Assembly: GCA_003260075.1 (NCBI GenBank)
Contig: QLIY01000116.1
Location: forward strand, 62,001 to 126,000
Length of the DNA: 64,000 bases
Source: Phallusia mammillata
Lineage: Eukaryota > Chordata > Ascidiacea > Phlebobranchia > Ascidiidae
Reading direction: 5' to 3'
Positions 13,201-23,200 of this stretch are shown here, in pieces. A program made the translations under genes and the position numbers. The stretch's first letter is position 1. Each line of letters opens with the position of its first letter. The notes beneath the pieces are model-generated. The model was not told where the DNA came from, searched no databases, and saw only the letters and a list, made by a program, of their open reading frames with translations.

Positions 13201-13218
13201 TGTTAGTCGAGTTGGCAT
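2063..13218 (-). CDS. NOS1AP (CAPON) orthologue, 17 coding exons
   Basis: Adaptor protein of the nitric oxide synthase 1 adaptor family, which in vertebrates couples neuronal NOS and other partners to membrane and cytoskeletal complexes through an N-terminal PTB domain. The exons join with matching phases into 931 codons plus stop. Residues about 25-180 form the PTB domain; signatures seen are [80 protein letters not shown] and [18 protein letters not shown], nearly identical to other animal NOS1AP proteins. Residues about 206-232 keep the family motif ETDIDAVEV and GVTDLD. Residues about 267-340 form a Gln/Leu-rich coiled coil ([33 protein letters not shown]). The remaining ~590 residues are Ser/Thr/Pro-rich and much longer than the vertebrate tail (whole human protein about 500 residues). 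The model does not end in the vertebrate PDZ ligand EIAV. The start ATG at 13218 gives the family's usual N-terminus. Confidence 0.95.
3738..3927. mobile_element. hAT-like element, left end only
   Basis: Starts with the terminal repeat CAGGGGTTGGCAACC, typical of short hAT transposons. The expected right end (GGTTGCC...CCCTG) was not found; the element runs into the 95-base G run, so the right half seems lost or unassembled. Confidence 0.6.
3928..4022. repeat. poly-G run, 95 bases
   Basis: Uninterrupted run of G, the longest in the window, directly after the left part of a hAT element. Probably an assembly or base-calling artefact; a real G tract cannot be excluded. Confidence 0.9.
4313..4395 (-). 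CDS. NOS1AP coding exon 16
   Basis: Encodes residues 588-614 ([20 protein letters not shown] and on). Acceptor TTTCAG, donor GTGAGT, ends in phase 2. Confidence 0.82.
4582..4687 (-). CDS. NOS1AP coding exon 15
   Basis: Encodes residues 552-587 ([20 protein letters not shown] then [13 protein letters not shown]). Acceptor TTGACAG, donor GTATGC. Phase 2 in, phase 0 out. Confidence 0.8.
4992..5147 (-). CDS. NOS1AP coding exon 14
   Basis: Encodes residues 500-551. The frame meets a TAA directly after the donor (GTAAAT), so an unspliced transcript would end here. Exons 15-17 continue in matching phase, so splicing is favoured. Confidence 0.8.
5631..5808 (-). CDS. NOS1AP coding exon 13
   Basis: Encodes residues 441-499, a Ser-rich acidic run ([16 protein letters not shown]) followed by Thr-rich sequence and DLLNFDDT. 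Phase 1 in, phase 2 out at GTAAGT. Confidence 0.85.
6090..6243 (-). CDS. NOS1AP coding exon 12
   Basis: Encodes residues 390-440 ([17 protein letters not shown] then a Ser/Pro/Lys-rich stretch). Acceptor TTTTTCAG, donor GTAAGA, ends in phase 1. Placed by phase and splice sites. Confidence 0.85.
6329..6444 (-). CDS. NOS1AP coding exon 11
   Basis: Encodes residues 351-389 ([15 protein letters not shown] through DLDFLK). Phase 1 in, phase 0 out, acceptor TTTGCAG. No clear vertebrate counterpart; placed by phase and open frame. Confidence 0.85.
6737..6860 (-). CDS. NOS1AP coding exon 10
   Basis: Encodes residues 310-350 with [20 protein letters not shown] and KQLELK, the end of the coiled coil. 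It ends in phase 1 at GTAAAA. Confidence 0.93.
7001..7057 (-). CDS. NOS1AP coding exon 9
   Basis: Encodes residues 291-309, [19 protein letters not shown], the middle of the coiled coil. Small 19-codon exon, phase 0 on both sides. A hAT element sits in the intron between this exon and exon 8. Confidence 0.93.
7097..7599. mobile_element. non-autonomous hAT element in a NOS1AP intron
   Basis: Terminal inverted repeats TAGTGATGGGACG and CGTCCCATCACTA are flanked by 8-bp direct duplications CTTATTTT at 7089-7096 and 7600-7607, the hAT hallmark. Subterminal repeats of GGTATCGATACTCG type occur at both ends. No transposase is encoded. The interior is distorted by poly-G runs and a tandem copy. Confidence 0.9.
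7169..7487. repeat. poly-G runs linking two tandem copies inside the hAT element
   Basis: G runs at 7169-7232 (64 bases), 7340-7350 and 7465-7487 separate two near-identical copies (7233-7339 and 7355-7464) of a segment beginning CTTATGCCAATATTTGC. Any polyglycine frame read across this block is not a gene. Confidence 0.85.
7859..8014 (-). CDS. NOS1AP coding exon 8
   Basis: Encodes residues 239-290 with [14 protein letters not shown], the start of the conserved Gln-rich coiled coil. Phase 0 on both sides. Confidence 0.93.
8472..8617 (-). CDS. NOS1AP coding exon 7
   Basis: Encodes residues 190-238. It carries [10 protein letters not shown] and RVGVTDLDS, which match the post-PTB segment of vertebrate NOS1AP. 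Phase 1 in, phase 0 out, donor GTTAGA. Confidence 0.93.
8821..8938 (-). CDS. NOS1AP coding exon 6
   Basis: Encodes residues 151-189, [20 protein letters not shown], the C-terminal PTB helix, then a charged linker. Ends in phase 1 at a GTAGTG donor. Confidence 0.95.
9112..9289. repeat. direct duplication joined by poly-G
   Basis: Copies at 9112-9192 and 9204-9289 (GTTTAAGGATCGCAGTGCTG and on) differ by a SNP and a 4-base indel and are joined by ten G. It lies in the NOS1AP intron between exons 6 and 5. It looks like two alleles kept side by side. Confidence 0.85.
9535..9643 (-). CDS. NOS1AP coding exon 5
   Basis: Encodes residues 114-150, [20 protein letters not shown] to FKSTKK, the most conserved core of the PTB fold. 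Phase 2 in, phase 0 out. Confidence 0.95.
9782..9840 (-). CDS. NOS1AP coding exon 4
   Basis: Encodes residues 95-113 ([19 protein letters not shown]) plus two bases of an Arg codon. TTGCAG-type acceptor and GTATAC donor. Confidence 0.95.
9976..10068 (-). CDS. NOS1AP coding exon 3
   Basis: Encodes residues 64-94, [20 protein letters not shown] and [11 protein letters not shown], the basic strand region of the PTB domain. 31 codons, phase 0 on both sides, donor GTGATT. Confidence 0.95.
10069..12784 (-). other. NOS1AP intron 2, no other gene seen
   Basis: 2.7-kb intron between exons 3 and 2. The small open frames at 10345-10554, 11199-11411 and 11865-12167 have no recognisable product. Confidence 0.7.
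12785..12856 (-). CDS. NOS1AP coding exon 2
   Basis: Encodes residues 40-63, [10 protein letters not shown] to AMRRIR. Exact 24-codon exon with TTTAG acceptor and GTAAAA donor, phase 0 on both sides. Confidence 0.95.
13102..13218 (-). CDS. NOS1AP coding exon 1
   Basis: Encodes residues 1-39, including [20 protein letters not shown], the start of the PTB domain. It begins at the first ATG and ends in phase 0 at a GTAACT donor. The start matches the position of the start in other NOS1AP proteins. Confidence 0.95.
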
Positions 13219-14493
13219 TGTGACACAAGAAATACTATCTTATACTCATAAATTAGCTTAAATTAACCCCAAATATGACCTAAAGAAATTCATTGGCATG
13301 TTACATATTGTGTCACACTACATAATTCCATTTCGACAATCTACACCAGTACATCACATTCAATACAATACCACTTCACTTCCCTCAGATGTGTAAAGCT
13401 TTCTTTTAAAGCAAAGTTCCTTTACAAATAACAACATAGAAGAAATCCACGTAAAGCCCGTATCAGAAACGGTTTTATTACCGAATTTATTTGAAGGCTT
13501 GTGACACGCTAGCTTAAAATTCATTCACACTCGTTAACCTGCTCTCAAGTCTCAACCACGCCTTCCTTTTGTTTTGTGATCATTACATTTTAAGACCAAA
13601 TTAACTTAGAGGGTAAGAAGAAAAAATGTCATAGTGGGACGTAACAGCGTGTCTTGTTCGCCCTCTCGCGGAAAAAACGAAACAAATACGAACTGTGTTG
13701 TAATGCAGTTATGAAAATAAGCACCGGCATTTAGCATTTTGCTAAAAACGCTTAAAAACAATGTTTACGTGGCTAAAATTAACGTCATTTGTTATTGGTC
13801 ATGGTTTAGAAAACAAAAAAATAAAAGCCAAAATTTTCGGCTAGTAGTCCGTTTTAAAAAAGACCACCAGCTCACTGAGGAGTTGCATCACTTGTAGTTG
13901 TAACAAATGTAATATCGTTGATAGCCCAATCACCTTTGAATTGCACGCAGATACAAAACTTGTTTTGGCCCTTTGAATAAAGCGGTTGGGTGTTGTGTAG
14001 GCTTGCATAGTCTTTCATCTCAGCTATAAGATCGGAAAATCCATTTACCTCAAGTTATTGAATTAGTGTCGATCGAAACCTTTTACGGCCTATATTCTGT
14101 CTGTTATAACTGAGTAAAGAGCCCGATGGGCACATGTTAATACGATGCCAGATAAAAACGCCAGTTATTTAAACAACATGATAGTTTGCGATTGACTGCT
14201 AGGCCTAGCCTACTCTTGATCAGAACAACAATGATTTTTTTAAGCTTTTTTAACTGTGTTTTTGTAGGCCACAAGAGTTGCATGTCAAATTTATTGGTAG
14301 CCTATTCAAGTTAAACGTCTTAAATTTGGAAACTGTTTTGTTTTCCGTTTTGTTACAGGATATAACCCAGGGGACATGCGGAAAGGGTTTCACTGAAGCA
14401 TTACGGAAACGAAAATTTTATATCACGCCATTTCGTGCTCGGTATCATTTGTAAACCAAAAGTTTCAAGGACGATTGCTGGACGAAATATATT
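13219..14493. promoter_or_regulatory. intergenic space between divergent NOS1AP and tensin 5' exons
   Basis: About 1.3 kb separates the NOS1AP start codon (minus) from the leftmost candidate tensin first exon (plus). It must hold the NOS1AP 5' UTR and promoter, and may act as a shared promoter. No single promoter element could be assigned with confidence. Confidence 0.4.
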
Positions 14494-14557
14494 ATGGACG
14501 AAGTACGAAGATCGTTGAAGTTACTTTGCAACCCGAATTGCTGCATCTTTTGTTTCA
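14494..14557 (+). CDS. candidate alternative first exon of tensin
   Basis: ATG followed by 21 codons (MDEVRRSLKLLCNPNCCIFC F) and a consensus GTAAGT donor, ending in phase 1. This fits the phase-1 acceptor of the tensin exon at 27506. The cysteine cluster near the N-terminus resembles a palmitoylation site, which is inference. No homologue is recognised and it could be a chance ATG-plus-donor. Confidence 0.4.
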
Positions 14558-14714
14558 GTAAGTAGCCTACACTGATTATGTAAATATGTTTTTACGTTCT
14601 TAATAAGTGGTGGAGGAGTCCAATTAAGAGATTTTGTTTTGAATTGTAAAGCAACATCATTTTAAGCTTAGGCTATATGTCCTTTAGTATAGTTGTTCCA
14701 CCTCAGACTTGTAG

Positions 14715-15070
14715 GTCGGGCCGGGTTTTTCAGGTTTGGTTCGGGCCGGGTTCGGGCTTTGGTTTCTTGAAAAATGGGCCTGATTTGGGCCTGACTTTAC
14801 ACTCTGTGTCAGTACATTTTGAATAAATTTAACTAGCTAAGTAGCTAGTTGCTGGACCATTTAATGTCAAACAGTCCTAAAACGCCTTGTTCAAGACCAA
14901 TTGTTTATTGTCTTTGTGGTCTTGGTCTTTCCTGAGGCTTCAATGTATAGGCCTGTCAATCAAACTTTAGGGCCTGAACGAGCTTCTCAAAAACGATTCG
15001 GGTTCGGGACGGGTTTCGGGCTTGTACTTTTGAGTTCGGGCTGGGTTCGGTCTAAAATTTCAGGCCCGTT
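14715..15070. repeat. GC-rich element with repeated TTCGGGC motifs
   Basis: Two blocks (about 14715-14800 and 14965-15070) repeat variants of GGGCCGGGTTCGGGC, in an otherwise AT-rich region. The second block is partly related to the first. The pattern resembles subterminal repeats of short DNA transposons, but no clean ends or target duplication were found. Confidence 0.45.
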
Positions 15071-16229
15071 TACAACTTTGTACCACCTTGACGACAATTT
15101 TAAAAACTATAAGATAGGTTCGTTTAATTGTGAGAATAGGACAGGTAAAAAGCATAATTAAAAAATAGACCAATTAGCCGCTAAATAATTATTAGCGCAA
15201 TATCTTTATGGACTTGTAACGAAGCTTACGTGAAAAACTTTATAACTGCTTAGTTAAACCCTGCTACTTGTGATTCGGCAAAACAGAGTCAAAGGTAATA
15301 TTGTTAGTCCCGTTAAGCCGGGATAAGCGCACACTTCGCTTTAAGGCCAGACGGCAAAATATTTCACGAGAAATTTGAGACTCGGACAATTCAGGGTTTG
15401 TTTACCCACCGAACCTCCAGTTACATGTTGTACTAAACGGCTTTGCTTTAAGCCCTGTCCACTTTTGTCACTTCAAAGCCCTAACACGAGCGCTTGCTAT
15501 TCACTACCGTGCCGTCGAGGTGTAAAGGCGTCCCTACGACCGAATTGGCGTCGTATGTGTTTGTGACTTTGCTGTGGTACAGTCAACGTTACCTTTTTTC
15601 GTGGCTGGCAAAGGACAAAATATTTTTGGTATGTACGTATACCGGAGCAAACTATGTGGTGAAAATGTAAGTTTTTAAATATAGTTTGAGTTTAGTTTTT
15701 ATGGTGATAGTCAAATAAACCTTGAAACTCTTTGTTTTTGGGGGTAATAACTAATAACCAGCAAGTATAGGTGGTGCATTCTGACAAATGCCAGCATAAC
15801 TTGTAAGTCTGTAAAGATTTAGGTGAGGTAAACACCGCGTGAAGGAGGTTGTTTGTTCTGTAATTAGATTATCTGGACCACCACACCTGAAAGCCAGCAA
15901 TGCAGTTTTGCGTTTGCGCCGTGGTAAGAAATTTTTGTTGCTCAAACACTTTTCAACCGATTTTCCTATAATTCAACATGATAAGAACGCAATTTATTAC
16001 TAATTTGTCATATTGTTGCACAGTTCTGTTCGAAAAAATGAAAAGCAACAAAATGATGGAGTAACATGTTTTCAATGTCTGTAGTCACAAACCGTTGATA
16101 TTCTTACGAAAATACACAAACAAAAGCATTTTACTGTGGCACAATGCATGCAAAGAAACGTGATAGCATGTAACGGACTATTAAACATGTGAAAAGGGGT
16201 GTGTCTGCTCTTGAAAGCCTGAAATTCAC

Positions 16230-16381
16230 TTCTTTTTCCGTGACAAACAAATACACATAGAAATTAGTTCATTTGTAAAAACGTCCACTTGGGGGGGGGG
16301 TCTTCTTTTTCCGTGACATATACAAACAAATACACATAGAAATTAGTTCATTTGTAAAAACGTCCACTTGGGGGGGGGGGG
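16230..16381. repeat. direct duplication with two poly-G runs
   Basis: Copies at about 16230-16290 and 16302-16369 (TTCTTTTTCCGTGACA and on) are each followed by a G run (16291-16300 and 16370-16381). They differ by a short TATA insertion. Two further G runs lie at 16439-16448 and 16612-16622. Confidence 0.85.
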
Positions 16382-16478
16382 CAGAGCAAAATCGTTTTTA
16401 TGCGACGCTTGTTTCGCACCTTTTTATCATTCCTTTATGGGGGGGGGGCTCAAGATTGTATTTTAGTCCGTTCGTTGT

Positions 16479-16612
16479 AACGTTTATTGAAGTTTAAACC
16501 TTTGTCACCAAAAGCCATGAAAACGAAGTATATGACGGTACCGCTCTTTTGTACAAGACAAACAGGCTTACAATGCGTTTTTGTGTGTGTGTCCACCTTT
16601 TCTACGGTGGTA
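16479..16612. repeat. left arm of a 1.5-kb-spaced inverted repeat
   Basis: This stretch is repeated in reverse complement at 18119-18246 with a few SNPs and small indels (for example GTTTAAACCTTTGTCACC against GGTGACAAAGGTTTAAAC). It forms a pair with that arm. Confidence 0.85.
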
Positions 16613-16755
16613 GGGGGGGGGGATCAAATAGTAATGTGGAATAAAGGTAAAAAATACGTTTCTGCCCATTTTTGGGCCTGGTGCAGTGTGTATTATCAAC
16701 ATCCTAAATTGTATTCTGACATCAAAGGCCGCACTTAGTGCCTTTAAAGGCCGCA

Positions 16756-16778
16756 GGTTCCCCACCCCTCGTTTAGAG
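16756..16778. mobile_element. hAT end and target duplication in inverted orientation
   Basis: GGTTCCCCACCCCTC followed by GTTTAGAG is the reverse complement of a target duplication CTCTAAAC plus a terminal repeat (GAGGGGTGGGGAACC). The same target duplication follows the right end at 18958-18972. It therefore looks like the left end of that element, flipped. Confidence 0.6.
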
Positions 16779-17571
16779 TTTAACACAGCTACAGCGGATC
16801 TGTGTGTCAGATAAGCAATTACTAAACATTTGCACAACTAAAAGATTTGGGTCAACACATCATGCTATAACTAAACATGAACCCTACACCTTCTTTGCTA
16901 CGTATTCCGATAAAATCTACTGTGAACTGAGAGCTATTTTCCTTCTCACACTAGTATTTACTCAATCTAACACTAAATCAGCAGTAACGAACCACAAACT
17001 TTCATAACACTAAACCACCATTTGTGATTGACAACCCACAATCCACATTTGCTCATTGTGTCCCAGGTTGGGTTGTAAACTAAGAACGGCAAATCTGCTT
17101 GTTTAATCTGATGCTTTTGCGTCGCTGCTTCTGCAATCTGCAGGCTCCAAATGCACGCACCACGTTGAAACTTTTTTTTTTCTTGACACAAATTGAAGAG
17201 ATAAACAAGTAATCACGCTTGCGCTTTTCTTGTTTACAGGTGGGACGAAAAGGTGAGTTAAAGGTGCTGCAGGTGATTTAACTCCCAAAACCGTACTAAA
17301 ACTGCTACATCTTTAATGTTCTGTGTATATAATCGAAAAACTTTCCACTTTTTTACGTGCTTTGAAGAACAATACTCTTCTGTGAAAAAGCGGAAGCCAT
17401 TTGCAATTCAGTGGTTGGATTAGGCCATGTGCTTTTTTACTACGCTATCTTCTGTGCTGAAAGCATGTCAATAATGACCAGTCCAGAGCGGTTGTAAACA
17501 CGCCTAAGGCTTTCTGATGATTAAGTTACAACGGCAGCAAACGTCTGGCATTATGTCAACTATTGTCAAAA

Positions 17572-18503
17572 CTTGTAAGCTATGGTGATGTAACTAATCA
17601 CCTACACTATTTGGATTTTTTAGTTTAGGTTAGTCAACAAAGTATGTGTGAAACTTTACCTGAATACTTTTCAATTGCACCACAAGATAACGTCTTTCTG
17701 TGCATTGTTAATGACTAATCTAGAAATTCAGCTTGTTGCGAAGATTGGCAAATACTAATAAATAAACTATATTTATTAACATGTGTCAAAACCGTATCTG
17801 TCGTTTATTTAAAGTCAACTGAAAATCCACCTTGTCGCAACATACAGGTGAGGTTCTGTTTGTATAAACAGTCACAATGTTGAGGCCAAACTCATCTGAA
17901 CAAAACCTTTTCAAAACCATTTTCTAAATAAGCTGTCAACGCGCTTAGCTTCACATAAAAAGAGTAAAAGAGGAGCTCATTCACAGTGGAACACGGTCAT
18001 GGCCCACTGAACATAAACAGATTCTCATCAACCTTTTTGGGCGGCCAAATAATGACGTGTACAAACAGCAGACATTACGTCACATTAACAACAAAGATTG
18101 AGATTTGGCAGCAACTACCACCGTAGAAAAGGTGGACACACACACAAAAACGCATTGTAAGCCGGTTTGTCTTGTACAAAAGAGCGGTGCCGTCATAGTT
18201 GCTTTTGGTGACAAAGGTTTAAACTTCAATAAACGTTACAACGAACGGGGGGGGGGGGGCTTGTAAGCTATGGTGATGTAACTAATCAACTTTACCTGAA
18301 TACTTTTCAATTGCACCACAAGGTAACGTCTTTCTGTGCATTGTTAATGACTAATCTAGAAATTCAGCTTGGTGCGAAGATTGGCAAATACTAATCAATA
18401 AACTATATTTATTAACATGTGTCAAAACCGTATCTGTCGTTTATGTAAAGTCAACTGAAAATCCACCTTGTCGCAACATACAGGTGAGGTTCTGTTTGTA
18501 TAA
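17572..18503. repeat. direct duplication joined by inverted arm and poly-G
   Basis: Copy 1 (17572-17864) and copy 2 (18260-18503) share CTTGTAAGCTATGGTGATGT and following sequence with SNPs; copy 2 lacks about 57 bases. A 13-base G run (18247-18259) precedes copy 2 and an N (18504) follows it. Confidence 0.85.
18119..18246. repeat. right arm of the inverted repeat
   Basis: Reverse complement of 16479-16612, directly followed by a 13-base G run. Confidence 0.85.
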
Positions 18504-18957
18504 NGAACAGATCCGTATATAGTGTTCCAAACTATTTGATTCGTTCTAGGGTAGCGGTTTTCAAACTAAAACCAAATGTTTGCGTACTGGTACACATTAC
18601 ACAAAGCGATATCCGCAGAACTGCCAAGAGACAAAGGTTCCACAATCTTACTTGTGTTGCAAAAGAACAATTGTTTGCGCATAATCGAATGTCTTAAACT
18701 TCTCTGTGATGTCACAAGCCCCTCTTAGAGATTGATATTGATAAACAAGCGAGTTTCTACGTCAATAAAATCCTGAATGTTGTAGTGAGGGTGGAAATAT
18801 AGTGACGAATTTTATTTAGCTTGGACCGTAAGTCCAATAGCACATCGACCATTCTGTAAGTCAAAAAGTTTGAATGCCACTGTCCTTGGCCTGAGAAATA
18901 GTCTGTGCGGCCTAAACGAGTGTCGATAAACCGTTTGGCGGCCTTCACAAACAAAAA

Positions 18958-18980
18958 GGTTCCCCACCCCTGCTCTAAAC
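18958..18980. mobile_element. right end of a hAT-like element
   Basis: GGTTCCCCACCCCTG followed by CTCTAAAC, the expected 8-bp target duplication. The left end in direct orientation is absent; an inverted match lies at 16756-16778. Confidence 0.6.
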
Positions 18981-19694
18981 TTTGAGTCTGTTGACCAAGT
19001 AACATTTTACTCCTTCCCCAAAATGTATAACTTTTCACGATATGTTTTAACAAGAGACATGAAATACGTGACGTCAGTGATATTTTTTCCCAAGTTGCCT
19101 CGCTTGCTAACGTGACTTCTCGTGCTTTGTCGTCATTAATCAAATCACTATGACGTAAAACCGTTACGATTTACTCGATCATTGCGATTTACTACCTGAG
19201 GGAAAGCATGCTGCTTCTGCCAGAACATTTAACATATAAAGGTCACTCAATTTGTATTCAGCAGCATGACAAGTTGCAGCAAAATTTCACAGCGCAGGAA
19301 TTAATGTCGTTAAGTGCAAGCCATTCAAGTTATGATGTGGCAGTCAGTCGAGAGGAGAAACATACAGGTTAACATTTGTACTGCATAACTTGATTTGGTG
19401 ACGATTGTTCTGCTTCGGAGGACTACGAATGTGTTTTGTTTGGCACTTTTTCAATCCAGTTACAGTGTTTATTTTTTGACAATATTAGTATCAAATGATA
19501 TAGCATTTTTTGCCAAAATGTCTTACATTAAACAGAATACGATGCTTATTAGAGACCTATACACTTTTGTACATTTTATCTAAATCTTACGATCGTTTGC
19601 AAAATATCAGGGCGACAAGGCAGACTAGAAGTTTGTACTTTCATTTCTGTAAGCTGAAAGGTTTGGACAAGAATATTTGGTTCACCACATACAA

Positions 19695-20274
19695 ATGAAG
19701 AACCATCGCAGGGCATCTAAAAGCCGTCCACTGTCTTTTCCATCAGCCTTTGATTCGCTGGCGAGTGTTGGTCCGTCTTCACCAATAGAAACAACCTGTT
19801 GTCGATGCAGACGCGCAAAAAGCGTCATCACAATTTTTCCACCAAATCAGGACCGCCAGGCGTCGCCAAAGAGGTCGGGACATCGTGGTTTTCCTAAGTT
19901 CTCGTGGTCGGTGTTCAAAAACAAACAATCAGAGCGCACGCTTCGCGCCAGTTCCTCGCAAAATCTGAAAACCGATTCTAAACCAACCTCTTGGACGTTT
20001 ATGCAGTGGACTGGTAACATGGCTGAACGCACGCTGTCTCAGACCACCGTTGGTTCGGATGTAAACAAAACTGGGGATTATATCTTATCGTCACCGAAGC
20101 AAGCTTTTGTGATGTCTCCAATTAGTTCGCTTTCAGCTAGTAGCAGTTTGAACTCGCTGTCACCAAAAAGCCAGAGCTCAACTGAACGAAGAGCAGCTGA
20201 TGTGTCTTTGCGGAAGTTTGTATTGAACAGAGACATTGGAACGCAAACGCCCCCGCAAACCAAGAAACGATATC
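19695..20274 (+). CDS. tensin 5' coding exon
   Basis: 193 codons from an ATG, Ser/Lys/Arg-rich, with a small cysteine cluster TTCCRCRRAK and many SP/TP sites, ending in phase 1 at a GTAAGT donor. It joins the phase-1 acceptor at 27506 as H(VPRSPGPLDGSLY). The exon has no recognised domain. The start is inferred from the open frame, and an earlier non-coding exon is possible. Confidence 0.75.
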
Positions 20275-23200
20275 GTAAGTTTTTGTAATAATTGAGTAGC
20301 GTTTGCACAAGATGTATACGTGCCAATGATTTTTGGTAAATCATCGCAAAAAAATTTTGCTTGTTATTTTGGAGGTAAATGAGTTCTGAGCATTTCAACA
20401 CAGCGGTTATATGGGCCGTTTTAAATACAGGGATACTGCAATGCTTGAGTTTTTTATTTTTAAAAATGCATTTCGTAAGGGTTAATCATCTTTACAGTTA
20501 ATTGATATCAAAGATCTCAGTGACCTCGCTTGGTTGCTGCAAAATCTAAATTTTAAGGCGACATATGTTTTCAAATACTAGCAGACCCTTGTAGCACTTG
20601 TCGCCTATATTGTCAACAGTATTGGATGCCACGTTTAGCACCAGGATGAATTCAGTTCAACTTAAAATGCCAATCTTACCACTTGATAGGCGCGGGGCCG
20701 ACCATCTCTTCTGTTTGCTTTACTTCAAGTGCCATTAGCTGAAAACCCAAGTACCCACAGCTAGGCGAATGGTACTGGGTTGTAGCTTTCCGAATCTACA
20801 ATTTGCATGAATTTCGATTAACGTAAATCAAAATTCAAATAGCCCAATCCAAAAACAAGATATTTTGCATGTAACAAGTTTTGCATTGTTTTTGGTTTTG
20901 CATTGTCGACTTTTGCGATGCATTATCTCACGTAAAGTTTCCTGGTAGTTATGTGTTTGTAAAAAAACTGGAGACAGTGCACATTGGGTGCTATACTACA
21001 GTACATTAAACGAAGCGAAACTGGATTCATTCCTGTGAAAAAGTGCACAATTTCTAGTAAAGTGTCTTGTTAAAATCAATATGATACTGACCCCGACTGT
21101 TTTAGATCTTCAGCCTCTTTTGTCCACGAGGTGGTGCTATAGAGCTCTTTTTTTTCCCCCCCCCCTGTTAAAATCAATATGATACTGACCCCGACTGTTT
21201 TAGATCTTCAGCCACTTTCGTCCACGAGGTGGTGCTATAGAGCTCTTTTTTCCAACTAAAAATACTTATTGACGTATCTTGTTTTTCGGATGCTGTTGCA
21301 ACGCACCTTGTCGGTACAAGATAGCGCGGTTTTGTTTTGCGCCAAGGACCTTTGCCGTAAAGTGTTTACCTGGTCAGTGACATTTATTTCACAAATGCTC
21401 GCTATGTGCGGTCAGGATGGGATGTATGCCTTTAACAAAATGACTGTTGATTGGTTTTAAACTTAGCAAAGGACACTCTTGTTCCAAACCCGAGCATAGA
21501 AAAATGTGTGCCGCAATTGAAATGTAGTACAACGTGCGAAAGTTTAGGTAATACTGTAGGAGGTTTCGATCTCGATGACGAACTAAAAGCTACGCAATTG
21601 CTGTCAAAAGTTTTTAATTGGAAATGGTCGACAGAGCAGTGACTTCATGAAGAGACAAACGCATTTTATAACGTGGCATTGTGATTGTCCATTTCTTTCC
21701 CAGGAAGAATTTGCCTATACTGTGTTGTTGTCCTCTAAATCAGGGGTGTGCAACCTGCAGCCCGCGGGCCAAATGCGGCCCTTGATGAAAGGTGCGGCCC
21801 GCAGAGACGCTTGGGTTTCAAATGTACTGACAAACGAGTCCAACTATTTTATATTTTTGAGCAGATTATTGCGCCTGATGCTATTTTTCTGCGACCAGGC
21901 AATATGTGGCTGGAATCAAATGCGAATTTTACTTGTAGTTGAACATATTTGGTAAGCAACAAAGTAAAATCACCTTGTGTTATACACAGGTGCGGCCCGC
22001 GATCTAATTTTGACTATTGTGTTTGGCCAAACAGTAACAAAGGTTGCACGCACCTGCTCTAAATGGTTATTGTTTGCGATAACAGCTTGTCAAACAGGCA
22101 AAAAGAAATAAAAATATTTCGTCATAATGGTGTTGGCTTAAATTCTCTCGATAAACACTGATGTTGAAACCCTGGTAAACATGACTGCATTTTCTCAAGA
22201 AACAACATGTGGTGTAAATATTTTGAACCCGTCAGCGGAGTTCAGGCTGCACTGTTCACGTTCCGTTGGAGCTGAACTCGTTTTTTTCAATCTCAGTCGT
22301 TTGTTGGCTCTTGGTAAATTCGACGCTACATTCCTAAACGTAGTAAACAGAATAGAGAGAAGGGGAGCGGTGATCGGTGTTGTAAAACTTCCGTACTACA
22401 CGTGCCACGCAAATCGTTGACTCTGGTTTCGGTTTAAAGCCATTACTTGCGCAGAATGGCATGTGGAGTTTGCTCATCAAACAGAAATCAGGCTACCGTT
22501 TGCTGCAGCCTTGGATCTTGTGAAAAATATCTAGTAGGCGTTTGATCAGCGAATTAAGCAGTTCGTCTTGTCTGAAAGGTTAGCATTCAACAAATTTGGC
22601 TTTGGGGTTTTCTGTAACGAACTCCTCCATTTGGGAATTGCGGTCACAGTCAGTGCGTAAAAGATGAGTCATGCTACTTCCTCCGTCCGTTTATTGGCCA
22701 TAACTTGAACGATATCCAAGAATTGATAATATTTATAAATGGACCATTTCGTTGCTGGTTTTGTCTGTAAGTAATTTAGCAGTCTCTCAGATTGAAGCTT
22801 TTAATGCACCTAAGTCTGCTTGGACCTAGCTATTACGAGATTAAATCTGCCAAGTGAGATATAGAGAGTCTGCGGTGTTTGTTTGTGTGTTGAGATTAAC
22901 TCTTATTTGGCATCATCAACAGTGACGAGGTTAAGACAGTTCGACCGGCTGCTATCAGCACTAAGATATAAACCGGTAAATATTTTCAAATATATTTCCT
23001 TAAAGGTTTAGAACGCGACAATTAGCGAACATAAATAATATTGTCCTTAGATGGCTACGTTTGATTTCAAATCAATAAGCCAATACCTCAAACCACTTCT
23101 ATCCTCAAAATGAACCATTTTAGTATCAGCTAAAGCAGTTTGAACACGCCGAATTTTTCGAAGAGCAGAAAAAGTGCTTCGCAAAATATTGGTGAAAACA

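Larger units (their letters stand above)
14558..19694. other. 5' region or first intron of tensin, rich in repeats
   Basis: No convincing exon. It holds a GC-rich TTCGGGC-type repeat (about 14715-15070), several poly-G runs, duplicated and inverted segments, and hAT ends (listed separately). Confidence 0.5.
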
